This document shows positions 1 through 8,287 of a stretch of 64,000 nt of DNA, piece after piece. The DNA comes from Bacteroidota bacterium (GTDB taxonomy: Bacteria; Bacteroidota; Bacteroidia; Chitinophagales; LD1). The notes under the pieces were generated by a model. It was not told where the DNA came from. It did no database searches and saw only the letters and a list, made by a program, of their open reading frames with translations. The stretch is taken from NCBI GenBank assembly GCA_016722375.1, contig JADKJG010000001.1, positions 310,001 to 374,000 on the forward strand, in the 5' to 3' direction. Positions within the stretch are counted from its first letter, which is position 1; each line of letters starts with the position of its first letter. Made by a program: the position numbers and the translations under genes.

Positions 1-2
1 AA

Positions 3-635
3 AAGTTAGAGGCACTTATAGAAAACCCATATATCGCTTTTGAAAAAGATTTTCTGCGCTGGATGCTTTCTGACGGCGCGGGTGCATTTTTTCTGACCGA
101 CAAAAAGAACGACAAAGGATTATCGCTGCGCATCGAATGGATGGAGTGTTCCTCCTTCGCTCATAAATTAAAACCTTGCATGTATCAGGGTTGCGATAAA
201 CTTCCCGACGGAACTTTGCAGAGCTATATGGAATATATGCCCGACGAGATTGCCGGCAAATCCATCCTCGCCATGAAACAGGATGTGAAACTGCTAGACG
301 AACACATTATTGAATTAGGCTACCAAACCCTGAAAAGTATCATTGACAAGAAGGAAATAGACATCTCTTCCCTTTCTTGGTTCCTGCCGCATATCTCCAG
401 CGAGTTTTTCAGAAAAAAAATTGCTGCCAAATTAGAAGAAAAAGGGATTAGTATTCCACGTGAAAAATGGTTCACCAATTTGTCCTCTGTTGGAAACATC
501 GGCGCCGGTTCCATTTATGTCATGGTGGATGAGTTGTTCAAAGCCAACCGCCTCAAGGCAGGAGAAAAAATCCTTTTGATGGTACCGGAGAGCTCACGCT
601 TCTCCTATGTCTATGCCTTGCTGACCGTCTGTTAA
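3..635 (+). CDS. 3-oxoacyl-ACP synthase III-like enzyme (C-terminal part, cut by window edge)
   Basis: The frame is open from base 3, before the first ATG at 63, so the N-terminus and the active-site Cys lie outside the window. The remaining part shows the FabH/KAS III C-terminal half: the catalytic His context WFLPHISS and the catalytic Asn context in SVGNIGAGSIYVMVDELF, ending in a core strand (KILLMVPESSRFSYVYALL). This version of the fold is typical of DarB-like ketosynthases that join fatty precursors in dialkylresorcinol or flexirubin-type pigment pathways, but a plain FabH role cannot be excluded from half a protein. It is followed at 115 bp by a short conserved ORF, a BtrH-like protein and an ABC ATPase, which supports a secondary-metabolite operon. 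The family assignment is firm; the pathway is inference from neighbours. Confidence 0.8.
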   Translation, partial: KLEALIENPYIAFEKDFLRWMLSDGAGAFFLTDKKNDKGLSLRIEWMECSSFAHKLKPCMYQGCDKLPDGTLQSYMEYMPDEIAGKSILAMKQDVKLLDEHIIELGYQTLKSIIDKKEIDISSLSWFLPHISSEFFRKKIAAKLEEKGISIPREKWFTNLSSVGNIGAGSIYVMVDELFKANRLKAGEKILLMVPESSRFSYVYALLTVC

Positions 636-749
636 ATAATATAGAACACAGATGATGCGGTCCCGTACGGACAAAACCTGATTCTAAAATTTAAGCAGAT
701 ATTTGTCCGCGCCTATCTGTTGCATTCGCGTTAGCAGCGTTCCATTCCT

Positions 750-1151
750 ATGAAAAAAGAAGAAATACCACAAGACCACAGCGCGCTCGAAAAGTTCACC
801 AAAGAAGTATGTTATGCGGTGGATGATTCAGGCAATTATACCGTTGGACTCAGCACCGGCTGGCAGGTAAAGGCCGACGCACTCGGCATCACCTGGGAAG
901 AAGCACAAGAGCGCGTGGCGCAGGCACGACAAAAGGTAGAGAAAGGAGAAGCCAGCCCCCTCCTATTTTTCATCGAATTAAACATGATGGATATTTCTTT
1001 GGTGGCCTCCTACACCGGCTTCTGGCAATGGACGGTCAAGCGACATCTGAAGCCATCCGTTTTCAAAAACCTTTCTGAAGAGAAGTTGCAGAAATATGCG
1101 GAGGTTTTCGACGTAAGCGTTGAAAGCCTCAAAAAGATGAAGCCCGAATGA
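750..1151 (+). CDS. Small conserved protein with HTH-like C-terminus, pigment-cluster neighbour
   Basis: A 133-aa cytoplasmic protein without signal peptide. Residues 85-131 (around MDISLVASYTGFWQWTVKRH and LSEEKLQKYAEVFDVSVESL) look like a compact helical helix-turn-helix-type domain. The acidic N-terminal half contains a predicted amphipathic helix (ITWEEAQERVAQARQKVEKG). The stop codon overlaps the start of the next gene by 4 bp, so the two are probably co-translated. I do not recognise a named family. Small proteins like this occur in Bacteroidota aryl-polyene/flexirubin clusters (recollection, not checked). It could be a local regulator or an accessory protein of the BtrH-like enzyme. 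Confidence 0.7.
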   Translation: MKKEEIPQDHSALEKFTKEVCYAVDDSGNYTVGLSTGWQVKADALGITWEEAQERVAQARQKVEKGEASPLLFFIELNMMDISLVASYTGFWQWTVKRHLKPSVFKNLSEEKLQKYAEVFDVSVESLKKMKPE

Positions 1152-2160
1152 AAATTGATTATCAGCACATTCAGGCAGCGCATTGCGAAAACGGAGTGAC
1201 CACCAATTTACTTCGCCATGCGGGTATGCACCAAATGACCGAACCGCTTGCTTTTGGTATCGGTTCAGGTATCTTTTACATCCACATTCCTTTTCTGAAA
1301 ATAAATAACGGTCCCGCAATTTCCTTTCGCACCATGCCCGGATATATTTTCGACCGCACTTGTAAGGCGCTGGGAGTTACAGTAGTCAGAAAAAATTTAG
1401 CTCACACGAGAAAGCACAACAGTTTTTAGATGAACGCATTGCCGCCAACCAACCGGTAGGATGCCAAGTGGGCGTATATTACCTCACCTACTTTCCCAAA
1501 GAGTTCCGCTTTCACTTCAATGCGCACAATCTCGTCGTGTATGGGAAGGAGGGTGACAACTACCTAATCAGCGATCCGGTGATGGAAACCGTTACTACTT
1601 TAAGCAGCCATGATTTAGACCGGGTTCGTTTTGCACAAGGTCCTTTAGCCCCCAAGGGACAAATTTATTATCCGAAGGATGTAAAAGAAGTGAGCGAAGA
1701 AAGAATCCGCAAGGCCATCATCAAAGGCATTAAACACGCCTCTTGGTTCATGACCGAAACACCGGTGCCGATTCTCGGCATCGCCGGTATCCGCTTCACC
1801 GCCGGGCGCATCAGAACATGGCGCGAAAGCCTCGGCGTGCGCAAAGGAGGTATCTACCTCGCGCAGTTAGTCCGCATGGGCGAAGAAATAGGTACCGGTG
1901 GCGCCGGCTTCCGTTTTGTCTATGCCGCCTTCTTGCAACAGGCGCACGCATATATTTCCAACGATCAACTTTTAGCATCCTCCAAAGAGTTCACCGCTAT
2001 CGGCGACCTGTGGCGCAATTCATCCGTTCAGGCATCGGCTATTTATAAAGGTCGGCTCACCAGCCAGCAAGACTTCAACACCATGAGCGATATGCTGCTC
2101 GAAATTGCGGCCAAAGAAAAAGTGGCTTTTAAAACTTTATTAAAAACAAAATGGAAGTAG
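1148..2160 (+). CDS. BtrH-like acyltransferase (BtrH_N + DUF4872), one-base frameshift near 1390
   Basis: The first frame (1148-1429) reads the BtrH N-terminal domain: HCENGVTTNLLRH, then FGIGSGIFYIHIPFLKINN and an arginine-rich FRTMPGYIFDR stretch. The second frame continues with SSHEKAQQFLDERIAANQPV and then the DUF4872-like C-terminal part (1468-2160), which has the GIAGIRFTAGRIRTW and GGAGFRFVYAAFLQQA segments. Adding one A to the A6 run at about 1389-1394 joins the frames into one protein of about 337 aa. BtrH from butirosin synthesis moves an acyl group from a carrier protein to an amine, so acyl transfer in the adjacent polyketide-like pathway is the likely job. It overlaps both neighbours by a few bases. 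The frameshift is probably a sequencing error, although the site happens to read A AAA AAT. Confidence 0.8.
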
Positions 2161-2909
2161 CCCGCGCCTCCGCCATCAGCATTGAGCATCTGAACTTTCG
2201 CTATTCCGAAAACTCCGGTGTGGTGTTTCAAGATTTCAACCTCCAGATTGCCGCCGGTGAACGCTTTGGTTTGCTCGGCCCCAACGGTGCCGGCAAAACC
2301 ACCCTGATGAATCTCATGACCGGAGTGCTGCAAAAGAATGAGGGCAGCATAAAGATATTAGGTCGTGACACAGAAAGCAATCGAAACGAAGTCAAGAAAA
2401 CATTTGGATTCATTCCTCAACAACATTCTTTCTATAACGAGCTTTCGCCGGTAGAGAACCTCCAGTTCTTCGGTGCTTGGTCGGGCTTGGAGGGAAAAGA
2501 AATCAAGCAAAGAACCGAAGAACTGTTGGAAGTATTGGGATTGAGTGCAGTGGCGAACAAAGCCGTGTCCAAGTTCTCCGGCGGCATGAAAAGCCGCGTC
2601 AACCTCGCTATCGGCGTAATCCATCGTCCGCAGATTCTTTTTCTGGATGAGCCCACCACCGGTGTGGACGTACAAACCCGCCATGCCATCATTGACTACC
2701 TCAAACAACTGAACGCCACAGGAACTACTTTGGTTTATACCTCCCATCATTTGACCGAAGCCGAATCTCTATGCACCCGCGTAGCCCTGATTGACGAAGG
2801 AAAAATCATCGCACAAAACGACACCCAAACTCTCCTCTGCGAACATCAACAAACCGGACTGGAAGGATTATTCCTACAACTCACCGGCAGGTCCTATAGG
2901 GATTCCTGA
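2151..2909 (+). CDS. ABC transporter ATP-binding protein (ABC-2 type)
   Basis: A 252-aa ATPase with all nucleotide-binding motifs: Walker A GPNGAGKTT (residues 44-52), Q-loop FIPQQHSFYNELSP, signature FSGGM, Walker B ILFLDEP, and the switch His in SHHLTEAE. The subclass resembles CcmA/ABC-2 exporters of lipids, polysaccharides or drugs. Its start overlaps the BtrH-like gene by 10 bp. The partner permease expected just downstream is missing: the next 720 bp hold no gene, and the following gene is a reductase. The permease may lie upstream of the window or have been lost. Export of the pathway's lipid-like product is the likely role, by inference. Confidence 0.9.
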   Translation: MEVARASAISIEHLNFRYSENSGVVFQDFNLQIAAGERFGLLGPNGAGKTTLMNLMTGVLQKNEGSIKILGRDTESNRNEVKKTFGFIPQQHSFYNELSPVENLQFFGAWSGLEGKEIKQRTEELLEVLGLSAVANKAVSKFSGGMKSRVNLAIGVIHRPQILFLDEPTTGVDVQTRHAIIDYLKQLNATGTTLVYTSHHLTEAESLCTRVALIDEGKIIAQNDTQTLLCEHQQTGLEGLFLQLTGRSYRDS

Positions 2910-3112
2910 TTTGAAGATTAGATTACCGAGAGACCAACAAAGCTCAATTACCTAATTGTAATCTCAATATACTTAGGAAGCGCAAAACAGCCCTGTGGAA
3001 ACTACGTCGGCATTTGTTTTATCGAGAACGGTATGGTGGGGTCCAAGGCCCCATTTGCCAAATATTGAAAAAGAGACTCTACGGCGGAGGTAACTGGTTA
3101 GTCCCTCCGCTC

Positions 3113-3172
3113 GTACTCAATGGTCGGGAGCCGACAGGTCAATCTGTCCGCTGGTACTCGATAGTCGGGAGC
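3113..3172. repeat. Two 19-bp imperfect direct repeats, D-arm-like
   Basis: Two copies starting at 3113 and 3154 read GTACTC-A/G-AT-G/A-GTCGGGAGC and are 41 bp apart. The core resembles a tRNA D-arm (TAGCTCAATGGTAGGAGC type). Between them GACAG and CTGTC form a 5-bp inverted repeat with a 6-nt loop. No intact T-arm follows, so this is at most a remnant. Confidence 0.4.
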
Positions 3173-3353
3173 TATTTTATGCCACCTCGCGGATTCTCCT
3201 TTTGGGGACTCTGCAGCAGGGGAAATAAATCTTTGGTTTACAGAAACACCGGGTTCCAGTACGCAATTTTGTTGTGGTCCCCGCTTTCCGCCTGTTGGAT
3301 GGTCTTTTCCAGAAGGTTACACATATCAACCTGTATGGCAAGTGAAGATAGCG

Positions 3354-3458
3354 GCATTAGCAGTTAAGATGTCGGCTATATTGGTTATTACCCGTGCTAT
3401 AGCGGTTAGGATTGTCGCTATAGCGGTTAATCCCTGTTCTATAATAGTCAGCGTAAGC
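3354..3458. repeat. 21-bp-period array 1 (core GCTATAGC)
   Basis: Five units in exact 21-bp register start at 3354, 3375, 3396, 3417 and 3438. The two central units carry the perfect palindrome GCTATAGC followed by GGTTA; the outer ones are degenerate (GCATTAGCAGTTA, GCTATATTGGTTA, TCTATAATAGTCA). It shares period and palindromic design, but not sequence, with the arrays at 20992, 27357 and 48154. Confidence 0.7.
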
Positions 3459-3629
3459 GACCCATTCATAAGTTAGGGTTGCATCAGACAGAAGCTGATG
3501 AGCATCTTGTATAGGGGACCGCTTTTTTAACGGCGCTTACTTTTTTGATTTCTTCAGAAAGCAAAATCCTTTAACCGTTTTAAGTATTTTCGGCTAAAAT
3601 CCACTTTCATTGCCCTCAAAAAACAACAA

Positions 3630-4715
3630 ATGAATATAGAGCAAATAGCAGGGTTCATGGCACCGGTGTTGGTCTATGCACTTATTTTCATTCTCAACGC
3701 CTTGCTGCCCGGTCGTTGGGTGACCGGCTATGTCACGAAACCCGGTACAGAAGAAAAATTGAAATACCACCTCAATGGAATAATCGTTTTGTTTACCGTA
3801 GTAGCGGTTTGGTTTTTGCTTGGCTATTTAAAACTGATGCCCTGGGACTGGCTTTATCTTTATCGCTGGGAAGGACTCACCGGTGCGGTGATATTTGGTT
3901 TAATCTTTTCGTTTGCCTTCGTGCTGCCGAATGCACCGGTAAAACGATCATTCCTCGCTGATTTCTTTTTAGGCAGACTGAAGAATCCGCAATTATGGGG
4001 CGGAAGAATAGATGCCAAGATGTGGCTTTATTTAATAGGAGCTGTGATGCTGGAACTGAATGCACTCAGTTTTTGCGCGCATCACTATCTGGTATTCGGC
4101 GCAGAAGCATCTACAGGGATTTATCTCTGTACAGCCCTGCTCACATTCTTCCTTACGGATTATCTCACCTTCGAAGAGGTCCATCTCTATACTTATGATT
4201 TGTTTGCAGAGCGGGTCGGATTTAAATTGGGATGGGGCTGCATCGCCTTTTATCCATACTTCTATGCCATTCCACTATGGTCCACTGTAGATCTGCAACC
4301 GGCTGTTTTATCCAATTGGGTATGGATGATATATGCGCTCATATTTTTTGGCGGCTGGGCAATATCTCGTGGGGCAAATTTGCAGAAGTACTATTTCAAG
4401 AAAAATTCGCAGCAGTCCTTTTTAGGAATAAAACCAGAAGCGATCAGCGATGGAAATAAAACACTGCTCGTTAATGGATTTTGGGGCTTGAGCAGACACA
4501 TCAACTATCTGGGTGAAATTCTCATGGCTACCGGTCTGGTGCTTTGCACCGGCCATCCTGATTTAATCTGGCCCTGGCTTTACCCGCTTTATTATGTAGC
4601 GCTCCTATTCCCACGGCAAATGGATGATGACAAAAGATGCGCTCTGAAATATGGAGCCTTGTGGAACACTTACATAAAAAGAGTGCCTTACCGGATTATT
4701 CCTTTTGTCTATTGA
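3630..4715 (+). CDS. ERG4/ERG24-family membrane reductase (sterol C14/C24-reductase-like)
   Basis: A 361-aa polytopic membrane protein with about eight to ten hydrophobic segments. The C-terminus carries the family hallmarks: NGFWGLSRHINYLGEI, then the NADPH-binding-like tail with PRQMDDDKRCALKYG and NTYIKRVPYRIIPFVY, equivalent to the DDxRCxxKYG...YxxxVPYRIIPxxY motif of delta14/delta24 sterol reductases and related isoprenoid reductases. It probably reduces an isolated double bond in a polycyclic isoprenoid or other lipid. Bacteroidota rarely make sterols, so the real substrate is open. It converges on the SDR gene with a 6-bp gap. No other sterol or hopanoid gene is in the window. Confidence 0.82.
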   Translation: MNIEQIAGFMAPVLVYALIFILNALLPGRWVTGYVTKPGTEEKLKYHLNGIIVLFTVVAVWFLLGYLKLMPWDWLYLYRWEGLTGAVIFGLIFSFAFVLPNAPVKRSFLADFFLGRLKNPQLWGGRIDAKMWLYLIGAVMLELNALSFCAHHYLVFGAEASTGIYLCTALLTFFLTDYLTFEEVHLYTYDLFAERVGFKLGWGCIAFYPYFYAIPLWSTVDLQPAVLSNWVWMIYALIFFGGWAISRGANLQKYYFKKNSQQSFLGIKPEAISDGNKTLLVNGFWGLSRHINYLGEILMATGLVLCTGHPDLIWPWLYPLYYVALLFPRQMDDDKRCALKYGALWNTYIKRVPYRIIPFVY

Positions 4716-4721
4716 GGAGCA

Positions 4722-5519
4722 TCAATGCCCGTATAATTTTCGGGTGGTGTCTCCCATAATGTTGATGGCCATCTTTCTGGGCAGCAGTCTGTGCATGATG
4801 AAAGAGGCTATCCTGTTGCCACCACCGGCAACCATCGAAGGCCTTTTACCTAATTGCTCAAAACATTCTGCTACCACTTCTTCCGGGGTTTGGACTTTGG
4901 GCGCAAAAAAACTTGCTTTGGCTGGGTTTGTTCGATTGAAGTTAGGCGTAGAAGTCGCTCCCGCACAGCAGGCCATTACATCTACTCCCCTACTTTTCCA
5001 TTCGTACCACAATCCTTCGGCCAGAGTGCGATCAAAAGCCTTCGTGGCTCCATAAACTGATAAAAACCCACTGCCCTGAAACCCCGCTAATGAAGCCATC
5101 ATGATGACTGCCCCTTTTCCCCTTTCAAGCATTGGCTCTCCAAATATTTGAATCAGGTTCATCGGTGTAATCATATTAGCCTGAGCCATTCTATTATTAT
5201 CCTCGATTGATTTTTTTTCAAACGCTCCGATATGAGAAAGCGCCGCGTTATACACCAACAGGTTAATTTCTCGACCATAAACAGCCTGTTGTATATGTAG
5301 CGAGGCATTAGTATCCGCTAAATCGCAGGAAATGTTGGTCACATTAATTTTATATGCAGATTTCAAATGTTCAGCGAAAATGGCTAAGGGTTCTTTGCGT
5401 CTGGCAACGAGAATCAGATCAATCCCCTGAGCCGCAAGAAAAGTGGCGAATGCTGCTCCAATACCCTCTGATGCTCCTGCCACTAAAGCTGTATTACCGT
5501 ATTTGTGTTTTAGCTGCAT
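4722..5519 (-). CDS. Short-chain dehydrogenase/reductase (classical SDR)
   Basis: A 265-aa Rossmann-fold oxidoreductase. Visible motifs are the cofactor glycine motif GASEGIG (residues 16-22), the basic pair in VARRKEP that favours NADP(H), NAA of the central strand, catalytic Ser in MMASLAG, and the active-site Tyr/Lys in YGATK. The C-terminal HRLLPRKMAINIMGD resembles DltE/YqjQ-type SDRs that act on lipid or acyl substrates. The gene is a single unit converging with the ERG4/ERG24-like reductase; a shared lipid substrate is possible but unproven. Confidence 0.9.
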   Translation of the reverse strand: MQLKHKYGNTALVAGASEGIGAAFATFLAAQGIDLILVARRKEPLAIFAEHLKSAYKINVTNISCDLADTNASLHIQQAVYGREINLLVYNAALSHIGAFEKKSIEDNNRMAQANMITPMNLIQIFGEPMLERGKGAVIMMASLAGFQGSGFLSVYGATKAFDRTLAEGLWYEWKSRGVDVMACCAGATSTPNFNRTNPAKASFFAPKVQTPEEVVAECFEQLGKRPSMVAGGGNRIASFIMHRLLPRKMAINIMGDTTRKLYGH

Positions 5520-5661
5520 AAAGATGAGGGATTTTGTTTTCTGTGTACGATGATAATAAATTGGAGTTCATATAGCAGCCTCTCATTACGATTAGCTATG
5601 GTTCGTATTATCTGACTACGAAATTAGAAGCAATGTAAGCCGAGTCGGTGTAACAACCGAA

Positions 5662-5691
5662 AACAAAAAATCCCACTATTGGGCAGGATTT
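5662..5691 (-). terminator. Rho-independent terminator next to the tRNA-Ser-like relic
   Basis: On the minus strand AAATCC...GGATTT encloses CCCA/TGGG and is followed by six or more T. It lies just 3' of the degenerate tRNA-Ser-like sequence, in the same arrangement as the intact tRNA-Ser and its terminator at 32520-32640. Confidence 0.65.
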
Positions 5692-5697
5692 AATATA

Positions 5698-5790
5698 GCG
5701 GAGAGAGGAATCCAAATCCGCCTGGCGGACTCATCATCTTCATCGCGACTTTCACGCGAGATACAATCAACCGATCTTTACACTCAGTCA
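5698..5790 (-). pseudogene. Degenerate tRNA-Ser-like sequence
   Basis: Read on the minus strand this matches the intact tRNA-Ser at 32553-32640 in order and spacing. The D-arm block CGGTTGATTG is identical, a TGAAA anticodon-loop-like block follows between CGCG arms, GATGAG of the long variable arm is kept, then a decayed T-arm (GGATTTGGATTCC), and the 3' acceptor CTCTCTCCG is intact. The 5' acceptor strand no longer pairs and U33 is unclear, so a functional tRNA is unlikely. The remaining 5520-6043 interval holds no gene that I can support. Confidence 0.6.
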
Positions 5791-6043
5791 ATATCGCGAT
5801 ACAATACGTAACGGAATACTAATAGGTGCACCTCCTCTGCGTTTACATTCACCGATTACCACGGAGCGGATAATTCAAGCATCTACCTAAAGGCTTTTTC
5901 GCCACTTATCATCCCTCAATCTTATATAACTAGGGCCTATTTTTACAAAATTAATTAATGATAGAACCGAGCTATTTAAACAATTACTATATATTGCACT
6001 CGGAACATACACGTTAGTATCTATTTAAACTAACCCCCTTATT

Positions 6044-7327
6044 ATGAAAAAACACAGCAGAACCACTGTGCTTTTTACACTATTTGCGAATTGTTTGTGG
6101 GCTAATCTCACGATTACTTCCACACGTGTTTGCCATGGTGTAAATACAGAGATTCATAACACCAGCCACCTACCTAAAACTAAATTAGTAGATTGGGATT
6201 TGAACAACGATGGCTTCTTTTCCGACGCTTCGGGTGATAGCATTACTCATATTTTCTCCACGGCAGATACCTTTCAAATCCGCTTGAGGGTTACCGATTC
6301 TACAGGTAATGAATTTTTTTCTGCCTACCAATCAGTCATTGTTGATCCAGTCCCAGAAGCAGCTTTCATCACGTCTGGTTTGTGTCTTGGCTCACCGACA
6401 TCGTTCACTAATCAAACGATAATCAAAGGCAATACCCCCATCACGTATGAATGGGATTATACCAACGACGGTATGGGTGATAATACGTCCATGAACACGA
6501 TGTTTACTTATCCATTTGGTGGTGATTTCACCATAAAACTTAAAGCTACCTCCGATCAAGGCTGTAAAGATTCATTCGTAAAAAACATTACGATTAAGCG
6601 TCCGCCAAATGCAGACATCACCGTTCAGAATACCTGTATTAATTCACCGGTCCATCTGGTGAATACTTCTACATTGGGTGATAGCCCCGTGAAACAAACT
6701 ATTTGGAGCTTCGGTGATGGAACACTGAGTTTTGATTCGGATACAGCCACACATATTTATTACTCCGCAGATACTTTTTATGTAACGCTTAAATTAATTG
6801 ATAGTTCTAGCTGTGTAGATTCTATTCGCAAATTGGTAGTGGTTGATTCTTCAGTGATGAATTCCTACACATTGTCTCTCGGTAATCAGTTTTTCGAAGG
6901 GCAGTCTAACATAGCAACCGTAACCGGTGACTTCATATCTGTTTTTTGGAGTGACAGTACCGTTGATGCTACGAAAACGATTACTCAAGCAGGTTATTAC
7001 TCTTATGTTGTCACAAGTGCTACCGGCTGCATTGCCTCTCAACAGTTTACGGTATCCACAATAGAACGACCGACAGAGTTAGCGCCGGCAAACGACTTTC
7101 TTACACCAAACGGTGATGGCAAGAATGATATTTTGCTTTTCACGAACGCAGATGCTTTTAGCAATTGTGTGTTGAAAGTTTATGACCAAAGAGGTCTATT
7201 GGTTTATACTAATAACAATTACAAAAATGATTGGCACGGAGACAATAACAATGCAGGAGCTTATTACTACTTACTGCACTGCGATGATACACCAGAAGTA
7301 AAAGGAGTAACAAATATTATTCGGTAA
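6044..7327 (+). CDS. Secreted PKD-repeat protein with T9SS type B sorting domain
   Basis: 427 aa with a signal peptide (MKKHSRTTVLFTLFANCLWA). Residues 40-270 hold about three PKD-like beta-sandwich repeats: WDLNNDGFF..THIFSTADTF, YEWDYTNDGMG..FTYPFGGDF and WSFGDGTLSF..THIYYSADTF. Another beta domain follows. The last 85 residues are the gliding-motility-associated CHU_C domain: FLTPNGDGKNDILLF, LKVYDQRGLLVYTN and the Trp-His-Gly segment before the final strand. The protein is therefore expected to cross the outer membrane by T9SS and be anchored at the surface. A PorP/SprF gene follows after 9 bp, the standard pairing of a type B substrate with its PorP partner, so the two form an operon. 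Confidence 0.88.
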   Translation: MKKHSRTTVLFTLFANCLWANLTITSTRVCHGVNTEIHNTSHLPKTKLVDWDLNNDGFFSDASGDSITHIFSTADTFQIRLRVTDSTGNEFFSAYQSVIVDPVPEAAFITSGLCLGSPTSFTNQTIIKGNTPITYEWDYTNDGMGDNTSMNTMFTYPFGGDFTIKLKATSDQGCKDSFVKNITIKRPPNADITVQNTCINSPVHLVNTSTLGDSPVKQTIWSFGDGTLSFDSDTATHIYYSADTFYVTLKLIDSSSCVDSIRKLVVVDSSVMNSYTLSLGNQFFEGQSNIATVTGDFISVFWSDSTVDATKTITQAGYYSYVVTSATGCIASQQFTVSTIERPTELAPANDFLTPNGDGKNDILLFTNADAFSNCVLKVYDQRGLLVYTNNNYKNDWHGDNNNAGAYYYLLHCDDTPEVKGVTNIIR

Positions 7328-7336
7328 AAACTTTTT

Positions 7337-8287
7337 ATGGGGAAAATCTACACTGCTCTATTATTCACATTTTTACTGGCAAAGTGTTCACATGCCCAAA
7401 GTTCTTCACTCCGGGATCAGGAGTTTATCATCAATCCCTATTCTATTTCGCCCGCTTATAGCGGATTTAATACGAATCATGAGATATTCGTCAACTATAT
7501 CAATCATTTCAGCGGCACGAAAGGAGCACCTTACAGCGCATGGGCGAATTATAATGGAATTGTCAAAAGCAATTTGGGATTAGGCGCCTCCTTGCGTTTT
7601 GAAAAATTTGGTGCATTCAGAAATATCCGGGTAGATGTTTCTACAGCTTATCATCTGAAAATTGGTGCAGATCAAAAAGTGTCGGTTGGAATCGGTGTTT
7701 CAGTAACCCAAACAAATCTTGATTTCAACAATAGTAATTCCGACCCAATAAATGACCCTTCCCTGAATTCTGATAATGTAAAAAACGGAATGGGAATCAA
7801 TGCTTCGTTTGGCATCTCTTATGCGTGGCGAAAACTCAATATTGGCATCGCTGCTCCAGCCATAATACCTATGAAGATGAATGGAAAATCAATTCTATAT
7901 TCTCAGCCTATACACGCGCGGGTTTATGCAGCGTATGAAATGATGATTAACCGGAAATTTGCTGTGAAGCCTGCCTTTGTCTTGGACTATATCCTTCATT
8001 CTCCGATTAACTATAACGCTGTTATAACGGTTAAATACGACAATCTGCTTTTCGTCAATGTAGGCTTTGGCGCACAAAATATTTTCAGTGGAGGAGTTGG
8101 AGTCATCATCGCACAGCGATTCACCGGCCAATACACCTTTAAATATGGACTAAATGGAATCGCAAATTCCACCTATGGCAGCCACGAAATCTGCATCGGC
8201 ATCTTAGTAGGGAAAATCAAAAATGCAACTACCAGTAATTCGATTTTTGGTAAAAAAAATAAATCACCATATCATGATTGGGAATAA
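7337..8287 (+). CDS. PorP/SprF family T9SS outer-membrane protein
   Basis: 316 aa with an N-terminal signal sequence ending near CSHAQ. The opening LRDQEFIINPYSISPAYSGF is the PorP/SprF hallmark (NPAYAG-like). The rest alternates amphipathic strands consistent with a 14-strand barrel (for example LGLGASLRFEKFGAFRNIRV, VSVGIGVSVTQTNLDF and FVNVGFGAQNIFSGGVGVII). SprF-type proteins help type B substrates reach or stay on the cell surface. Its upstream neighbour is such a substrate. The 3' end overlaps the start of the collagen-like gene by 14 bp, so the three are probably co-transcribed. Confidence 0.9.
   Translation: MGKIYTALLFTFLLAKCSHAQSSSLRDQEFIINPYSISPAYSGFNTNHEIFVNYINHFSGTKGAPYSAWANYNGIVKSNLGLGASLRFEKFGAFRNIRVDVSTAYHLKIGADQKVSVGIGVSVTQTNLDFNNSNSDPINDPSLNSDNVKNGMGINASFGISYAWRKLNIGIAAPAIIPMKMNGKSILYSQPIHARVYAAYEMMINRKFAVKPAFVLDYILHSPINYNAVITVKYDNLLFVNVGFGAQNIFSGGVGVIIAQRFTGQYTFKYGLNGIANSTYGSHEICIGILVGKIKNATTSNSIFGKKNKSPYHDWE

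Larger units (their letters stand above)
2910..3629. other. Gene-free interval with short repeats
   Basis: This 720-bp stretch separates the biosynthetic operon from the ERG4/ERG24-like gene. An open frame at 3014-3367 lacks a recognisable domain and has unnatural composition, so I do not call it. The interval holds a pair of 19-bp tRNA-D-arm-like direct repeats (3113-3172) and a short 21-bp-period array (3354-3458), listed separately. No tRNA, permease remnant or clear terminator was seen. Confidence 0.7.

Noticed and set aside
320..514. 64-aa minus-strand frame within the ketosynthase gene
   Set aside because: Shadow of the clear plus-strand coding sequence.
3014..3367. 117-aa frame in the gap after the ABC ATPase
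   Set aside because: No domain, odd composition, overlaps repeats; no sign of a transporter permease.
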